Shown: positions 53,070-62,145 of the stretch, one piece after another
How the letters are laid out: every line of letters begins with the position of its first letter
Position numbering within the stretch: position 1 is the first letter of the stretch
Assembly: GCA_040255465.1 (NCBI GenBank)
Contig: JBDZVA010000002.1
Span: forward strand, 62,001-126,000
Length of the DNA: 64,000 bases
Direction of reading: 5' to 3'
Source: UBA5793 sp040255465
GTDB lineage: Bacteria > Planctomycetota > Phycisphaerae > Phycisphaerales > UBA5793
Program-made: the position numbers and the translations under genes
Notes under the pieces: model-generated
What the model was told of the DNA's origin: nothing
The model's input: only the letters and a program-made list of their open reading frames with translations
Database searches by the model: none

Positions 53070-53522
53070 TCAGGAACGATGCCGCGGCGGGGCCCGAGCC
53101 GGAGCGATGATGGCTCGTTCGCAGAGCCCCAGACCGGGTGGCTCTGGGAGGTGAAGTGCAATGACGTGCGAATCGAATTCAAGAGCTGACGGTGGCGCCA
53201 CAACCGCGACACCGTGACCTGTTGCGTGAATCCAATGGCAGATGGGACAGTCCGGTTCGTCCGGATGTGGTGTGCCTGCCGGGTGCCTCGGCTGGTGATC
53301 GCAAGCCGTGGTCGCCGGATACTCCGCCGAATCCCGAAGTTGGGAGGCGATCGGTTCCGAGGCTTGGATGGCGGCTGTCGCGCTCTGATGCCGGTGAAAG
53401 GCCGGAAGCAATAGAGCGGAGAGTACGCTGACAATCGCAAATACGTTCAATAGCGCCGGTCCACGCCGATGTTGCCACCAGCGAGCACTGATCCTAGCTG
53501 AATACTCAACGCGATGAGTCAC
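53070..53522 (-). CDS. DUF2946-like small exported protein with CPICH motif
   Basis: 150 residues. A membrane or signal helix at about 22-45 is followed by a histidine-rich segment and PDCPICHWIHATGHG, the CPxCH motif typical of DUF2946-like proteins that accompany metal-related secreted proteins. The C-terminus is proline/arginine rich. It is upstream of the pseudopilin and secreted-protein genes, so the three may form one regulon connected with metal handling; that link is inference. Confidence 0.55.
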   Translation of the reverse strand: MTHRVEYSARISARWWQHRRGPALLNVFAIVSVLSALLLPAFHRHQSATAAIQASEPIASQLRDSAEYPATTACDHQPRHPAGTPHPDEPDCPICHWIHATGHGVAVVAPPSALEFDSHVIALHLPEPPGLGLCERAIIAPARAPPRHRS

Positions 53523-54131
53523 TCAAACTTCCTCGGGCCTACGTCTCGTCGAAAGACTCCCGGCGGATAATACGGGTGAATCGCGGCTTGGTTCGACCGC
53601 TCAGTTGCTTTCGCGTGAATTCCTCACGAGCTGTTCTCTGATGTTTGGCCGGATCTCCGCCATTTGATGGCCACGAATGGCACGTTAGACGTTGTGACGG
53701 AACGAGCTCAGTCTGTTCCGATCGCGGACAATCGCTTCCACCCGTGCGACGATCTCACACCCACCCCTCCTCATCTGCAATCTCTGACCCTGTCATCCGT
53801 CCGTATCTGATGGATGAACCGTGTACTTCAACTTCCCTTCGGCTGCAAGCGGCGAACGGCGGGATGACTCTGGTCGATCCGTGATCGAGTTCCGCTTTGT
53901 CTCGACACCTGACCTGGCTGATGAGGTGCAGGAGCGTTGCTAGCGCACGTGGCGACACGATCAGCATCAAGGCCTCGCCAAAGCGCAGGGCGTCTCGGGG
54001 AGCGGTGAGCAGCACAGCCTCGCCGAGCAGGTCGACGCGGGAGCTACTTCCAGTGCAACATGATCAGCCGGGGCAGGGGGCTCACGGTGAAGTTCGTGCA
54101 ACTGGAGCCATGGTCTGCGGCGTGATGATGC
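53523..54131. other. 609-base region without a supported gene
   Basis: Several short frames occur on both strands but none has a ribosome binding site, hydrophobic pattern or recognisable motif. The segment between about 53650 and 53900 is poorer in GC than its surroundings and may be decayed coding sequence or the promoter of the DUF2946-like operon. Confidence 0.4.
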
Positions 54132-54455
54132 TCAAGTGGACGGCTCGGTCTGGGCCGTCTTTTCCTGCTTGAACTGCGACGGAGCGGCGCCCTGTTCCTG
54201 GAGGCGGCGGAGTTCTTCTTCGCTGCCGCCGAGGCGCTTGTCGTAGGGTTTGAGGGGGGCGTCGTCGTCGGAGCGGTTGGACGCGGCTTCAACTTCGTCC
54301 TCGATGCCCTTGATGCCCTTTTTGAACTGAACGATGCTTTGGCCCAGCGCCTTGCCGACTTCCGGCAACCGTTTGCCGAAGAGCAGAAGGGCGATGAGCC
54401 CGATGACGATCCACTCCGAACCGCCGGGCAATCCAAACAATCCAAGATTGAGCAT
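54132..54455 (-). CDS. tatA: TatA/TatE-type twin-arginine translocase component
   Basis: 107 residues. MLNLGLFGLPGGSEWIVIGLIALLLFGKRLPEVGKALGQS (1-40) is the TatA membrane helix, hinge FGKRLPE and amphipathic helix; a charged variable tail follows. It would form the pore for Tat exports such as the HybA-like iron-sulfur protein in this window. ATG 54455 places the membrane helix at the N-terminus; a start ten codons earlier would add a charged, uncharacteristic segment. Confidence 0.92.
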   Translation of the reverse strand: MLNLGLFGLPGGSEWIVIGLIALLLFGKRLPEVGKALGQSIVQFKKGIKGIEDEVEAASNRSDDDAPLKPYDKRLGGSEEELRRLQEQGAAPSQFKQEKTAQTEPST

Positions 54456-54684
54456 GACCTGCCGCCTTTCCTGGCAATCGGTCAATACTGTGCCGGCCGG
54501 TGCGAGGGCAACGGTCGCCGCACAGCATGAAATCTGCGAAGAAGTATACGCAATGAGGTTCTGTCATGTGCGGTGGGATTCGGAATCCCGCTCGTGCCAC
54601 CCATTGAGGCTGAACCGGGCCGATCGCGGCTACGATCGTCGGAGGGTGGGGCGGAATCGCGTCCGCCGGGAAGGAAGCCTGAGA

Positions 54685-55551
54685 ATGATCCCTGATCTGC
54701 TTGACAGCCTGCCGTGGAGTGTGCACGGCGTTGTGGCGTTGGCGCTTCTGGCTGGCATTGTCGTCTGGGTTTTCGGACGGCGGCTGTTCCGACCCATGCT
54801 GGTGATCGCGGCACTCATCCTTGGTGCTGCGGTGGGCTTCGTGGCCGGGGCGGCGATCCCGCACGACTGGTCGATCCTCTGGCCTGTCGTGATCGGCGCC
54901 GCAGTCGCGGGGCTCATTTCCATCATCGCCTATCGCTTTGTGATGGCGCTGCTGCTGGCGCTGAGCCTGGGATTGGCCGCGCCGCTCGGGTTCTTTACCT
55001 ATGCCGAGTTGACAGGAATGTACGAGGGGCAGGCGGCTTCTCCGATATCCGACGAGGAACTCTTTCTTCCCGAACTGCAGAAACAGCGGGAAAACCTCGA
55101 TCGAATCGATCGCGCCGCGGAGAAGCTGCTTGAGCGAGCCAAGAACCGGCAGGACGCTGGAGAAGAGGCGGAGGGCGAGGGCGAACAGCCCGCCTGGCGA
55201 CAGCGCCTTGAGGACACGGTCGGCTTCGTTCTCGAGACCGCAGCGCAGAACTGGAACGATGCGCCAGGCAGTCAGAAGTGGATGACCATACTCTTCGCGG
55301 CCGGCGGCGTCATCGGCGGCATCGTCTTCGGCGTGCTCATACCCACGCTCTCAGCGTCGGTGGTGACCTCGCTGGCGGGCGCACTGATTATCCTGACCAG
55401 CGGGTACTGGCTGGCGACGCGCTCGGGCATGTCGCTCGACTCGATCGCGCCGCAGTCGGCCGCCATGACGCTGGCGCTGTGGCTTGGCGTGGCTGTTATC
55501 GGGCTATTCATTCAATTGAGCCTCGGTGTCAAGAAGGCCGATAAAGGGTAA
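54685..55551 (+). CDS. polytopic membrane protein with central charged coiled region
   Basis: 288 residues. Seven or so glycine/alanine-rich helices are divided into an N-terminal group (15-120) and a C-terminal group (195-285), separated by a soluble charged stretch (ELQKQRENLDRIDRAAEKLLERAK). ATG 54685 is preceded by AAGGAAG. It is followed 57 bases later by a similar membrane protein, so the pair probably works together. No family recognised with confidence. Confidence 0.68.
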   Translation: MIPDLLDSLPWSVHGVVALALLAGIVVWVFGRRLFRPMLVIAALILGAAVGFVAGAAIPHDWSILWPVVIGAAVAGLISIIAYRFVMALLLALSLGLAAPLGFFTYAELTGMYEGQAASPISDEELFLPELQKQRENLDRIDRAAEKLLERAKNRQDAGEEAEGEGEQPAWRQRLEDTVGFVLETAAQNWNDAPGSQKWMTILFAAGGVIGGIVFGVLIPTLSASVVTSLAGALIILTSGYWLATRSGMSLDSIAPQSAAMTLALWLGVAVIGLFIQLSLGVKKADKG

Positions 55552-55608
55552 CCGGTGGACGGGGTTTGCGCCCCGTACTGGATAACCCAAGACCCGAGGC
55601 CAGACGCA

Positions 55609-56373
55609 ATGAACTTCCTCATGACGCTTGCGACGGCGCCAGCCGGCTCAACGACCGGTTTGCGCGAATCACTGTCCGAAGTCGGGCTCAACCCGTTTCA
55701 TCTCTTCCTCGACAACATGCACCGGCTCGACATTCTCAGTCGGCCTGATGAGCTGCTCGACGTGCTGCAGCAACTGCACATCGTCTGGGCGGGAATCTTT
55801 GTCACCGTGGGCCTGCTGAGCGTGATCAACGGCTACCGCTGGCACAAGTGGATCGTCATTACGGTGGCGTTCCTCACGGGCATGGGACTCGGGTTCCTGC
55901 TGAGCAAGTCGATGGAAAGCAATCTCATCGTCGCCGCGTGCGTGGGCGTGCTCACGGCTGTTGTCGCCTGGCCGCTCATGAAGTTTGCGATCGCTGCGTG
56001 CGGCGGTCTGGCGGGTGCGTTCGTCGGGGCGAACATCTGGTCGGTGTCGAACATGCCCCCGGACACTTACTACGCCGGCGCGCTGATCGGGCTGGTGACA
56101 TTCGGCCTGCTGTCGTTCATCCTTTATCGCGTCGTCATCGTGGCGATGACCTGCGTGGCGGGCGCTGTGGTGCTCGTGCTCGGCGTGGTGACGCTGCTGA
56201 TGCAGGTCGAGGCCTGGCAGCCCGCTTTGCGCCAGGACTTCAGCGGCAACCCGGTCATCCTGCCGCTTATCGTGCTCGTGACAGCCGTCATCGGATTCGT
56301 CATGCAACAGGATGCGTTCATGCGAAAGCCGAGCGCAGAGGGACAGAAGCACGGCAAGCCAGCGGTCGCATAG
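55609..56373 (+). CDS. polytopic membrane protein (possibly TMEM198/DUF4203-like)
   Basis: 254 residues with about seven tightly packed hydrophobic helices rich in G, A and V (FVTVGLLSVINGYRW; VGVLTAVVAWPLMKFAIAACGG; VLVLGVVTLLM). Repeated two-helix units with GxxxG spacing recall TMEM198-like (DUF4203) proteins, but I am not certain. It follows the related membrane protein on the same strand and is convergent with gpsA, 13 bases away. Confidence 0.65.
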   Translation: MNFLMTLATAPAGSTTGLRESLSEVGLNPFHLFLDNMHRLDILSRPDELLDVLQQLHIVWAGIFVTVGLLSVINGYRWHKWIVITVAFLTGMGLGFLLSKSMESNLIVAACVGVLTAVVAWPLMKFAIAACGGLAGAFVGANIWSVSNMPPDTYYAGALIGLVTFGLLSFILYRVVIVAMTCVAGAVVLVLGVVTLLMQVEAWQPALRQDFSGNPVILPLIVLVTAVIGFVMQQDAFMRKPSAEGQKHGKPAVA

Positions 56374-56386
56374 GACTCACGCGGAA

Positions 56387-57412
56387 CTAGCCGATCCGCT
56401 CGGGCTTCGGCTCGCGCTCCATCAGGCGCGCGATCGCGTGCCGGGGCGCGAGGGCTTCAAAGAGCACGGCATGCACCGCAGCCGTGATCGGCATCTCGAT
56501 TCGCTGCGCCCTGGCCAGCGCCATGACGGATCTGGTCGTCGCCACACCTTCAACGACAGACTGCGTTGAATGAAGGTACTCATCAAGGGTGCGGCCGCGC
56601 CCGAGCGCTTCGCCGCACGAACGGTTGCGCCCGACGGGGCTGAAGCAGGTGGTGGCAAGGTCGCCGACGCCCGCAATGCCGAAAAACGTCTCGGCTGAAG
56701 CGCCCATGGCGACACCCAGTCGCGTGATCTCGGCCAGGCCGCGCGAGAGCAGAGCCGACTTGGCGTTGTAGCCGAGTTCGAGGCCATCGACGATGCCTGC
56801 AGCAATGGCGATCACGTTCTTGGTCGCGCCGGCCAGCTCGACGCCGAGCAGATCGGTCAGTGTGTAGATCCGCATCCACGGTGCCGTGAACAGCGTCTGC
56901 ACAAGCACGGCAAAGTCGTGCGACTCGGAGGCCGCGACCATGGTGGCCGGCAGGTGGTGCGTCAGTTCCTCGGCGATCGTTGGGCCGCACAGCGCGGCGT
57001 AGGCGCGCTCGGATGTACTGCCGACCACGTCGGCGATGACCTCGGTCGGCCGAAGCAATGTGTTGTTCTCGACGCCCTTGGAGGCGCTGACGATGCCGAC
57101 GCCGGTGGGAATGTGCGATGCAACGCGCTTGAACACCGGACGAATGAATTGCGTTGGGACAGCGCAGACGATCAGTTCGGCACCAGAAAGCGCCTCTCTC
57201 TCATCCGATGTGATGTTGATCGACTCTGGAATGCGAATGCCGGGCAGGTGGCGCTGCGACATGCGGTCACGCTGGAGGGCCGCGATGTGTTCGGCGCTGC
57301 GACCCCAGATGGTGACCGGCACACCCCCCGCCTCGAGGACGAGCGCAAGGACGATGCCCATCTGGCCATCGCCAACGATCGTGGCTTTTCGGCAGGGAGG
57401 GTTTGACGGCAT
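56387..57412 (-). CDS. gpsA: NAD(P)-dependent sn-glycerol-3-phosphate dehydrogenase
   Basis: 341 residues. It reduces dihydroxyacetone phosphate to glycerol-3-phosphate for phospholipid synthesis. The N-terminal Rossmann strand reads IVGDGQMGIVLA, with Met where most GpsA proteins have Trp after the third glycine; ASKGVENNTLLRPTEV and VELAGATKNVIAIAAGIVDGL contain the two catalytic lysines, and the substrate-binding SRGLAEITRLG and VEGVATTRSV segments follow. Length and order are normal. Confidence 0.92.
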   Translation of the reverse strand: MPSNPPCRKATIVGDGQMGIVLALVLEAGGVPVTIWGRSAEHIAALQRDRMSQRHLPGIRIPESINITSDEREALSGAELIVCAVPTQFIRPVFKRVASHIPTGVGIVSASKGVENNTLLRPTEVIADVVGSTSERAYAALCGPTIAEELTHHLPATMVAASESHDFAVLVQTLFTAPWMRIYTLTDLLGVELAGATKNVIAIAAGIVDGLELGYNAKSALLSRGLAEITRLGVAMGASAETFFGIAGVGDLATTCFSPVGRNRSCGEALGRGRTLDEYLHSTQSVVEGVATTRSVMALARAQRIEMPITAAVHAVLFEALAPRHAIARLMEREPKPERIG

Positions 57413-57612
57413 GGGAACGGTCCGTGCTGGGGTCCGGGGCTGGAATTCGGCGCCTTCAGAGGCATTCTACCGGTGCACCCGGCCCCTGGGAGCGATCTGC
57501 TGAGCCCAGCCGCACGCCGGATCGGGCGAATCCCTCAGGCGGGCCGCGAAAGGAGCCGGTCCGGATTCGGAACAATGGGTAAGAGAACCGCCCGGTCCCG
57601 CTCAGGGGCCGC

Positions 57613-58110
57613 ATGAATGTGGAGAGTCCGATGAGACGCAATGAATACATCGCCCAACCCACGGCCGCTGCGATCGACACGGCCATGGCCCGCGCCCTTT
57701 CGTTTGAATCTGAACACACCGATGAACCCGCTCCTTCGAACTCGGTGACGAGCAAGGTGTCGAATCTCCTCGGTGAGAGTGGCTCGTTTGAGCGGGGGTT
57801 TGTCCAGACGGCTGCGATCATCGTCGCCGGCCTGCTGGTCGGGCGAATCGTAACGCCGAGTACCGCCATTCTCGGAGCGGTGGTTCCGCTGGCTCTGCTG
57901 GCGTCTTTCGTGACCCACAAGGTGATTCGGGGACTTCAGCCGAGTCGACAGTGGTTGGCCAGCAAGCCGCGGCAGATCGCTCTGGGGCTGGCGTGCAGCC
58001 CCGCTCTGACGTGGTTTTCGCGTGGGTCGTTCAACCGCAGCGAACGGGCGACCGTGTGGACGGCGTGGGCTGCGACGGCCATCGGCCTGCTCGCGCTGAT
58101 GGCGACGTGA
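57613..58110 (+). CDS. hypothetical membrane protein
   Basis: 165 residues from ATG 57613 (ATG 57631 is possible). A soluble N-terminal half is followed by hydrophobic helices at about 68-100 and 145-163. QPSRQWLASKPRQIALGLAC lies between them. No family recognised. It is separated from gpsA by a 200-base divergent gap and from the next, convergent gene by 21 bases. Confidence 0.55.
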   Translation: MNVESPMRRNEYIAQPTAAAIDTAMARALSFESEHTDEPAPSNSVTSKVSNLLGESGSFERGFVQTAAIIVAGLLVGRIVTPSTAILGAVVPLALLASFVTHKVIRGLQPSRQWLASKPRQIALGLACSPALTWFSRGSFNRSERATVWTAWAATAIGLLALMAT

Positions 58111-58131
58111 GTCTGCCGCGAGTGGACTGAT

Positions 58132-58437
58132 TCAGCGAAACCGGCGCATGGAATGCACCCAGCGGCCATAGTCGAGAACGGCGCGGCGTCTGTCTTTTGC
58201 GGACACGGTGAACCGGCCAAACGCTGTTGACTGCCGCCACTGCCAGTAGCGGTTGCGCTTGCTCAGTGCGCCGAGCATGGCCAGGCGAACCAGAGCGAGC
58301 ACGCCGCCGAACAGGTTGAATGTACTTCGAATCATCGACGGCGTCCATCTCAGGCTTGCGGCCTGACTGCGTTCAGGACCAACGCTGAATGATAGGAGGG
58401 CGGACGATGCGGCCGCGACGGTCATATCGTCAGGCAT
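58132..58437 (-). CDS. small hypothetical protein, divergent from arsS
   Basis: 101 residues. A hydrophobic central segment (STFNLFGGVLALVRLAMLGAL) is followed by KRNRYWQWRQSTAFGR and a basic C-terminus. Its ATG (58437-58435) shares bases with the ATG of the radical SAM gene on the other strand (CATG), so the two promoters must lie inside each other's coding sequence or be shared. The YWQWRQSTAFG motif looks like a conserved planctomycete small protein but I cannot name it. Confidence 0.55.
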   Translation of the reverse strand: MPDDMTVAAASSALLSFSVGPERSQAASLRWTPSMIRSTFNLFGGVLALVRLAMLGALSKRNRYWQWRQSTAFGRFTVSAKDRRRAVLDYGRWVHSMRRFR

Positions 58438-59437
58438 GTCCCTGTTGTCCCTGCCGCTTCTCGATCGGGTGCCCTCCACTGCGCGGTTTGGTCACGTACT
58501 GACGCGCACGGACGTCTCGACGCTGCAGATCAACATCGGCCGATTGTGCAACATCGCCTGCAACCACTGCCACATCGAATCTTCACCGGCGCGCACCGAT
58601 CCTCATGACAATATGGACGAGTCGACGGCTCGCAAGGTCGTGGAATGGGCGCTCAGGCACGACACGATCTCCACGATCGACTTCACCGGCGGCTCTCCCG
58701 AGATGAACCCCAACTACCGCTGGATGGTTGAGATGTTCGCCCAGGCGGGTCGACACGTGATGACGCGCTGCAACCCCACGCTCATCGAATACGTCGGGCC
58801 GACCGACGACGAAGACTACGCATGGATTCCGAAGTTCTACGCGAGGCACGCGGTCGAGGTCATCGCATCGATGCCGTGCTATCTGGAGAAAAACGTCGAT
58901 CGCCAGCGTGGCCGCGGCGCCTACCAGGCGTCGATTGACGGGTTGCTTGCGCTCAATGCGGTCGGGTACGGGCGCGACGCAAGGCTGCGATTGAATCTCG
59001 TCTACAACCCCGTCGGCCCGAGCCTGCCACCCGCGCAGAAATCCCTCGAAGGGGACTACAAGACCGAACTCAAGCGGCGATTCGGCATCGAGTTCGATGA
59101 ACTGTGGACGATCACCAACATGCCGATCAGTCGCTGGCGGCACGAGTTGGAGCGGGACGGGCGACTGGAAGCGTACATGGAGCAGCTCATCGATGCATTC
59201 AACGTGGCGACGCTGCCGGGTTTGATGTGTCGCCATCAGATCAACGTCGGGCCGGACGGACGGGTCTACGACTGCGACTTCAATCTCGCGCTGGATCTTC
59301 GATCCCCCGGGATGGAGGGGTCCTTTCTCTGGGAGACGGATCTCGACAATTGGCTCGATCGGTCGATCGGCACCGGCGATCACTGCTACGGATGCACGGC
59401 GGGGGCCGGGTCGAGCTGTGGCGGGGCGTTGCTCTGA
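58436..59437 (+). CDS. arsS: ArsS-like radical SAM protein (arsenosugar biosynthesis family)
   Basis: 333 residues. Radical SAM cysteines CNIACNHC (residues 39-46) lie early; GGSPEMNP follows, and the C-terminus ends CYGCTAGAGSSCGGALL, a combination typical of ArsS, which converts dimethylarsinoyl riboside-type precursors in the arsenosugar pathway. Cysteines in LMCRHQINVGPDGRVYDCDFN may bind a second cluster. No arsM or arsR gene lies beside it, so the substrate assignment rests on the family signature. Confidence 0.82.
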   Translation: MSLLSLPLLDRVPSTARFGHVLTRTDVSTLQINIGRLCNIACNHCHIESSPARTDPHDNMDESTARKVVEWALRHDTISTIDFTGGSPEMNPNYRWMVEMFAQAGRHVMTRCNPTLIEYVGPTDDEDYAWIPKFYARHAVEVIASMPCYLEKNVDRQRGRGAYQASIDGLLALNAVGYGRDARLRLNLVYNPVGPSLPPAQKSLEGDYKTELKRRFGIEFDELWTITNMPISRWRHELERDGRLEAYMEQLIDAFNVATLPGLMCRHQINVGPDGRVYDCDFNLALDLRSPGMEGSFLWETDLDNWLDRSIGTGDHCYGCTAGAGSSCGGALL

Positions 59438-59492
59438 TTCGGCCGGGCGCGGAATTCACCGCGCCTTCGGGATTGTCAGAATCTGAACCAAA

Positions 59493-59499
59493 CGCTAAC
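59493..59499 (+). promoter_or_regulatory. CGCTAAC motif 1, possible PhoB box (Na/Pi cotransporter)
   Basis: CCAAACGCTAACC about 90 bases before the Na/Pi cotransporter start. The same core occurs in front of phoB and pstS (61389 and 63637). A core shared by three adjacent phosphate-linked promoters suggests the response-regulator binding site. Confidence 0.45.
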
Positions 59500-59590
59500 C
59501 TGATTGGCCCAACTCGTGGAGGGCAAGCCGGGGGTCCTCGGCATGGATGGACGGAACAACTGCTAGAAACTGGACGGGACCACAGCCGGC

Positions 59591-61348
59591 ATGCTGACCG
59601 CGATCGGCCTGAGCGATGCGACCCCTCTGCTGACTTTGGCGGAGAGCGAGGTTAATGCGCTCTTCAGTCTGGCGCTGATGGTCGTTGGCGGGCTTGGGCT
59701 CTTCCTGCTGGGCATGAAGTACCTGTCCGATGGCATGCAGGCCATCGCCGGCAGCAGCCTGCGCAAGATGATCAGCGCGGTTACCGACAATCGGTTTCTT
59801 GCCGTTGGGACGGGCACCACGGTCACCTGCTTCCTTCAGTCCAGCTCCATCACCACCGTACTGGTCGTCGGGTTTGTGAACAGCGGACTCATGCTGCTTC
59901 ACCAGGCGATCGGCGTCATCATGGGCGCCAACATCGGCACGACAATTACCGGCTGGATCCTCGTGCTCAAGATCGGCAAGTACGGCCTGCCGATGCTCGG
60001 GGCGGCGGCGCTCGTGTTCCTGTTCACCAAGGGCGAGCGGGTCCGCTATGCCGCGATGGCCGTCATGGGCCTGGGGATGGTTTTCTTTGGCCTGGAACTC
60101 ATGAAGGATGGCTTCAAACCCATTCGCGAGATCCCGGCGTTCGTTGATGCGTTCGCATGGTTCGCCGCCGACTCGTATTTCGGCGTGCTCAAGTGCGCCG
60201 CGGTCGGGTGCCTGCTCACGCTTATTGTTCAGTCGTCGTCAGCGACGCTGGCGATCACCATCAGCCTTGCGTCCACAGGTGTCATTCCGTTTCCGACCGC
60301 CGCCGCACTCGTCCTGGGCGAGAACATCGGCACGACGATCACCGCCGTGCTCGCCTCGCTTGGTGCGACGACGAATGCGAAGCGGGCGGCGTACGCGCAC
60401 GTTCTGTTCAACGTGATCGGCGTGGCGTGGATCACGACGGTCTTTGCCCTGTACATCCGGGGTGTGGATCGTTTCGTGGCCATGGACATCGGCTATCACC
60501 CGCTGACGGTGACGCTGGCGGATGTCAAGAGCGAAGCCGAGTTTTCGCAGGTCATGACACTGGCAATCGCCTCGACGCACTCGGGGTTCAACATTCTCAA
60601 CACCCTTCTCTTTCTGCCGTTCGTCCGGGTCTTCGCGCGCTTCCTCGAATGGGCCGTGCCGGGCAAGGCGACCAAAGAGACGGCCCACCTTTCCTCGCTC
60701 GACGTGCGCATGCTCGAAACCCCGTTGATTGCGATCGAGCAGTCGCAGGCGGAGATCCTGAAGATGTCAGCCGGCGCGATGAAGATGATGACCTGGGCGG
60801 CGCGCATCATCTTCACGGACGAGAAGGACGAGCGGCGGATCGAAAAACTGTTCCACCGCGAAGAAGTGCTCGACAACATGGAGCACGAGATCGTGAATTT
60901 CCTCTCGGATCTGCTCTCCGGAAGTGTGCCGCACAGCGTGATCGAAGAGAGTCGCCGGCAATTGCGAGTCGCCGACGAGATGGAGTCGATCAGCGACACC
61001 ATCGCGGTGATCGTCAAGTCTGAACTCAAGATTCGCAACGCGGGCTTCGAGTTGAGCGATACCCAGCGCAAGGATCTCGAGAGTCTGCACATGCTCGTGT
61101 CCGACTATCTGCAACTCGTGATTGACGCATTCGAGCACAACCGCACCGACGTGATCAGCCGGGCTCACTCGGCAGGCACCGCGGTCACCAAGCGAATCAA
61201 GGATCTCCGCGGGATCCATCTGACAAGCCTTTCCGCCACGCGGATTGAGCCGATCGTGAGCACGTCCTATCTGACCATGCTGCTGAATTACCGCCGTCTG
61301 AAGGACCACTGCCTCAATATCGCCGAGGCGGTGGCCGGCGACAAATGA
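59591..61348 (+). CDS. Na+/phosphate cotransporter with PhoU-like C-terminal domain
   Basis: 585 residues. Two inverted membrane repeats each contain the glutamine-serine motif (FLQSSSI and IVQSSSA) of the Na/Pi-cotransporter family. About eight helices occupy residues 25-335. The C-terminal 220 residues are helical with PhoU-like pattern (KMMTWAARIIF; VIEESRRQLRVADEMESISDTI). It would import phosphate with sodium; the PhoU-like part may adjust transport. It lies immediately upstream of phoB. Confidence 0.88.
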   Translation: MLTAIGLSDATPLLTLAESEVNALFSLALMVVGGLGLFLLGMKYLSDGMQAIAGSSLRKMISAVTDNRFLAVGTGTTVTCFLQSSSITTVLVVGFVNSGLMLLHQAIGVIMGANIGTTITGWILVLKIGKYGLPMLGAAALVFLFTKGERVRYAAMAVMGLGMVFFGLELMKDGFKPIREIPAFVDAFAWFAADSYFGVLKCAAVGCLLTLIVQSSSATLAITISLASTGVIPFPTAAALVLGENIGTTITAVLASLGATTNAKRAAYAHVLFNVIGVAWITTVFALYIRGVDRFVAMDIGYHPLTVTLADVKSEAEFSQVMTLAIASTHSGFNILNTLLFLPFVRVFARFLEWAVPGKATKETAHLSSLDVRMLETPLIAIEQSQAEILKMSAGAMKMMTWAARIIFTDEKDERRIEKLFHREEVLDNMEHEIVNFLSDLLSGSVPHSVIEESRRQLRVADEMESISDTIAVIVKSELKIRNAGFELSDTQRKDLESLHMLVSDYLQLVIDAFEHNRTDVISRAHSAGTAVTKRIKDLRGIHLTSLSATRIEPIVSTSYLTMLLNYRRLKDHCLNIAEAVAGDK

Positions 61349-61388
61349 GCCGCATTGGCCGGCGAGTCGATACGCAATCCTCATTCAC

Positions 61389-61395
61389 CGCTAAC
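61389..61395 (+). promoter_or_regulatory. CGCTAAC motif 2, possible PhoB box (phoBR)
   Basis: CTCATTCACCGCTAAC (61380-61395) lies 56 bases before the phoB start. It shares CTCAT-Y-M-A-M-CGCTAAC with the pstS upstream site at 63628-63643. Confidence 0.45.
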
Positions 61396-61451
61396 CGAAT
61401 CGTTGCGCGATCTCCCTAGAGTTGGATGCAAAAAAACCAAGGGAGAGCACC

Positions 61452-62141
61452 ATGTCCAAGGGGCATATTCTGGTTGTGGACGATGAGGAAGACCTTCTCG
61501 AGCTCGTCGCCTACAACCTGCGTCGCGAAGGCTACGGAGTAGATTGCGTTACCACCGGCGAGACAGCGCTGCGGGCGGCCCGCTCCAAGCGCGTCGATCT
61601 GATCATCCTCGATCTCATGCTGCCTGGCGCGGACGGGCTGGAGGTTTGCCGGGCGCTTCGCGGCGATCCGCAGACCCGCGATATATCCATCGTCATGCTC
61701 ACCGCCAAGGGAGATGAGGCCGACATTGTCGCAGGCATCGAGCTCGGCGCGGATGACTACATCACCAAGCCCTTCAGCCCGCGTGTCCTATTGGCGCGGA
61801 TTCGCGCCGTGCTTCGGCGCCGCTCGCAATCCGCTCCGCTCGACGACAGCGCGCTCATCCGCATTCACCAACTGGAAATCGATCCGATCCGTCACGAGGT
61901 CAAGGCCGAAAACGACAAACTGGATCTCACGATTACCGAGTTTCGAGTCCTCTCCTGGCTGGCGCGACATCCCGGCCGCGTCTTCACTCGCCAGCAGATC
62001 ATCGATGCGGTGCGCGGCGACGATTATCCCGTCACGGAGCGATCCGTGGATGTCCAGGTTGTCGCGCTCCGCCGCAAACTTGGTCCGTGCGGGGACTACA
62101 TCGAGACCATTCGCGGGGTAGGCTATCGCTTCAAGGAGTGA
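61452..62141 (+). CDS. phoB: PhoB-type response regulator
   Basis: 229 residues from ATG 61452. Receiver: ILVVDDEED, phosphorylation site D54 in LIILDLMLPGADG, lysine in YITKPFSP. The OmpR/PhoB winged helix follows (LTITEFRVLSWLARHPGRVFTR). ATG 61452 starts the receiver cleanly; an ATG ten codons earlier is less likely. Four bases separate it from phoR, so the two are co-expressed. It should control phosphate-starvation genes, including those in this cluster. Confidence 0.92.
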   Translation: MSKGHILVVDDEEDLLELVAYNLRREGYGVDCVTTGETALRAARSKRVDLIILDLMLPGADGLEVCRALRGDPQTRDISIVMLTAKGDEADIVAGIELGADDYITKPFSPRVLLARIRAVLRRRSQSAPLDDSALIRIHQLEIDPIRHEVKAENDKLDLTITEFRVLSWLARHPGRVFTRQQIIDAVRGDDYPVTERSVDVQVVALRRKLGPCGDYIETIRGVGYRFKE

Positions 62142-62145
62142 GGTC

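Noticed and set aside
53755..54015. 86-codon minus-strand frame in the 53.5-54.1 kb gap
   Set aside because: It has a mildly hydrophobic start but no RBS and no motif; listed as gap rather than gene.
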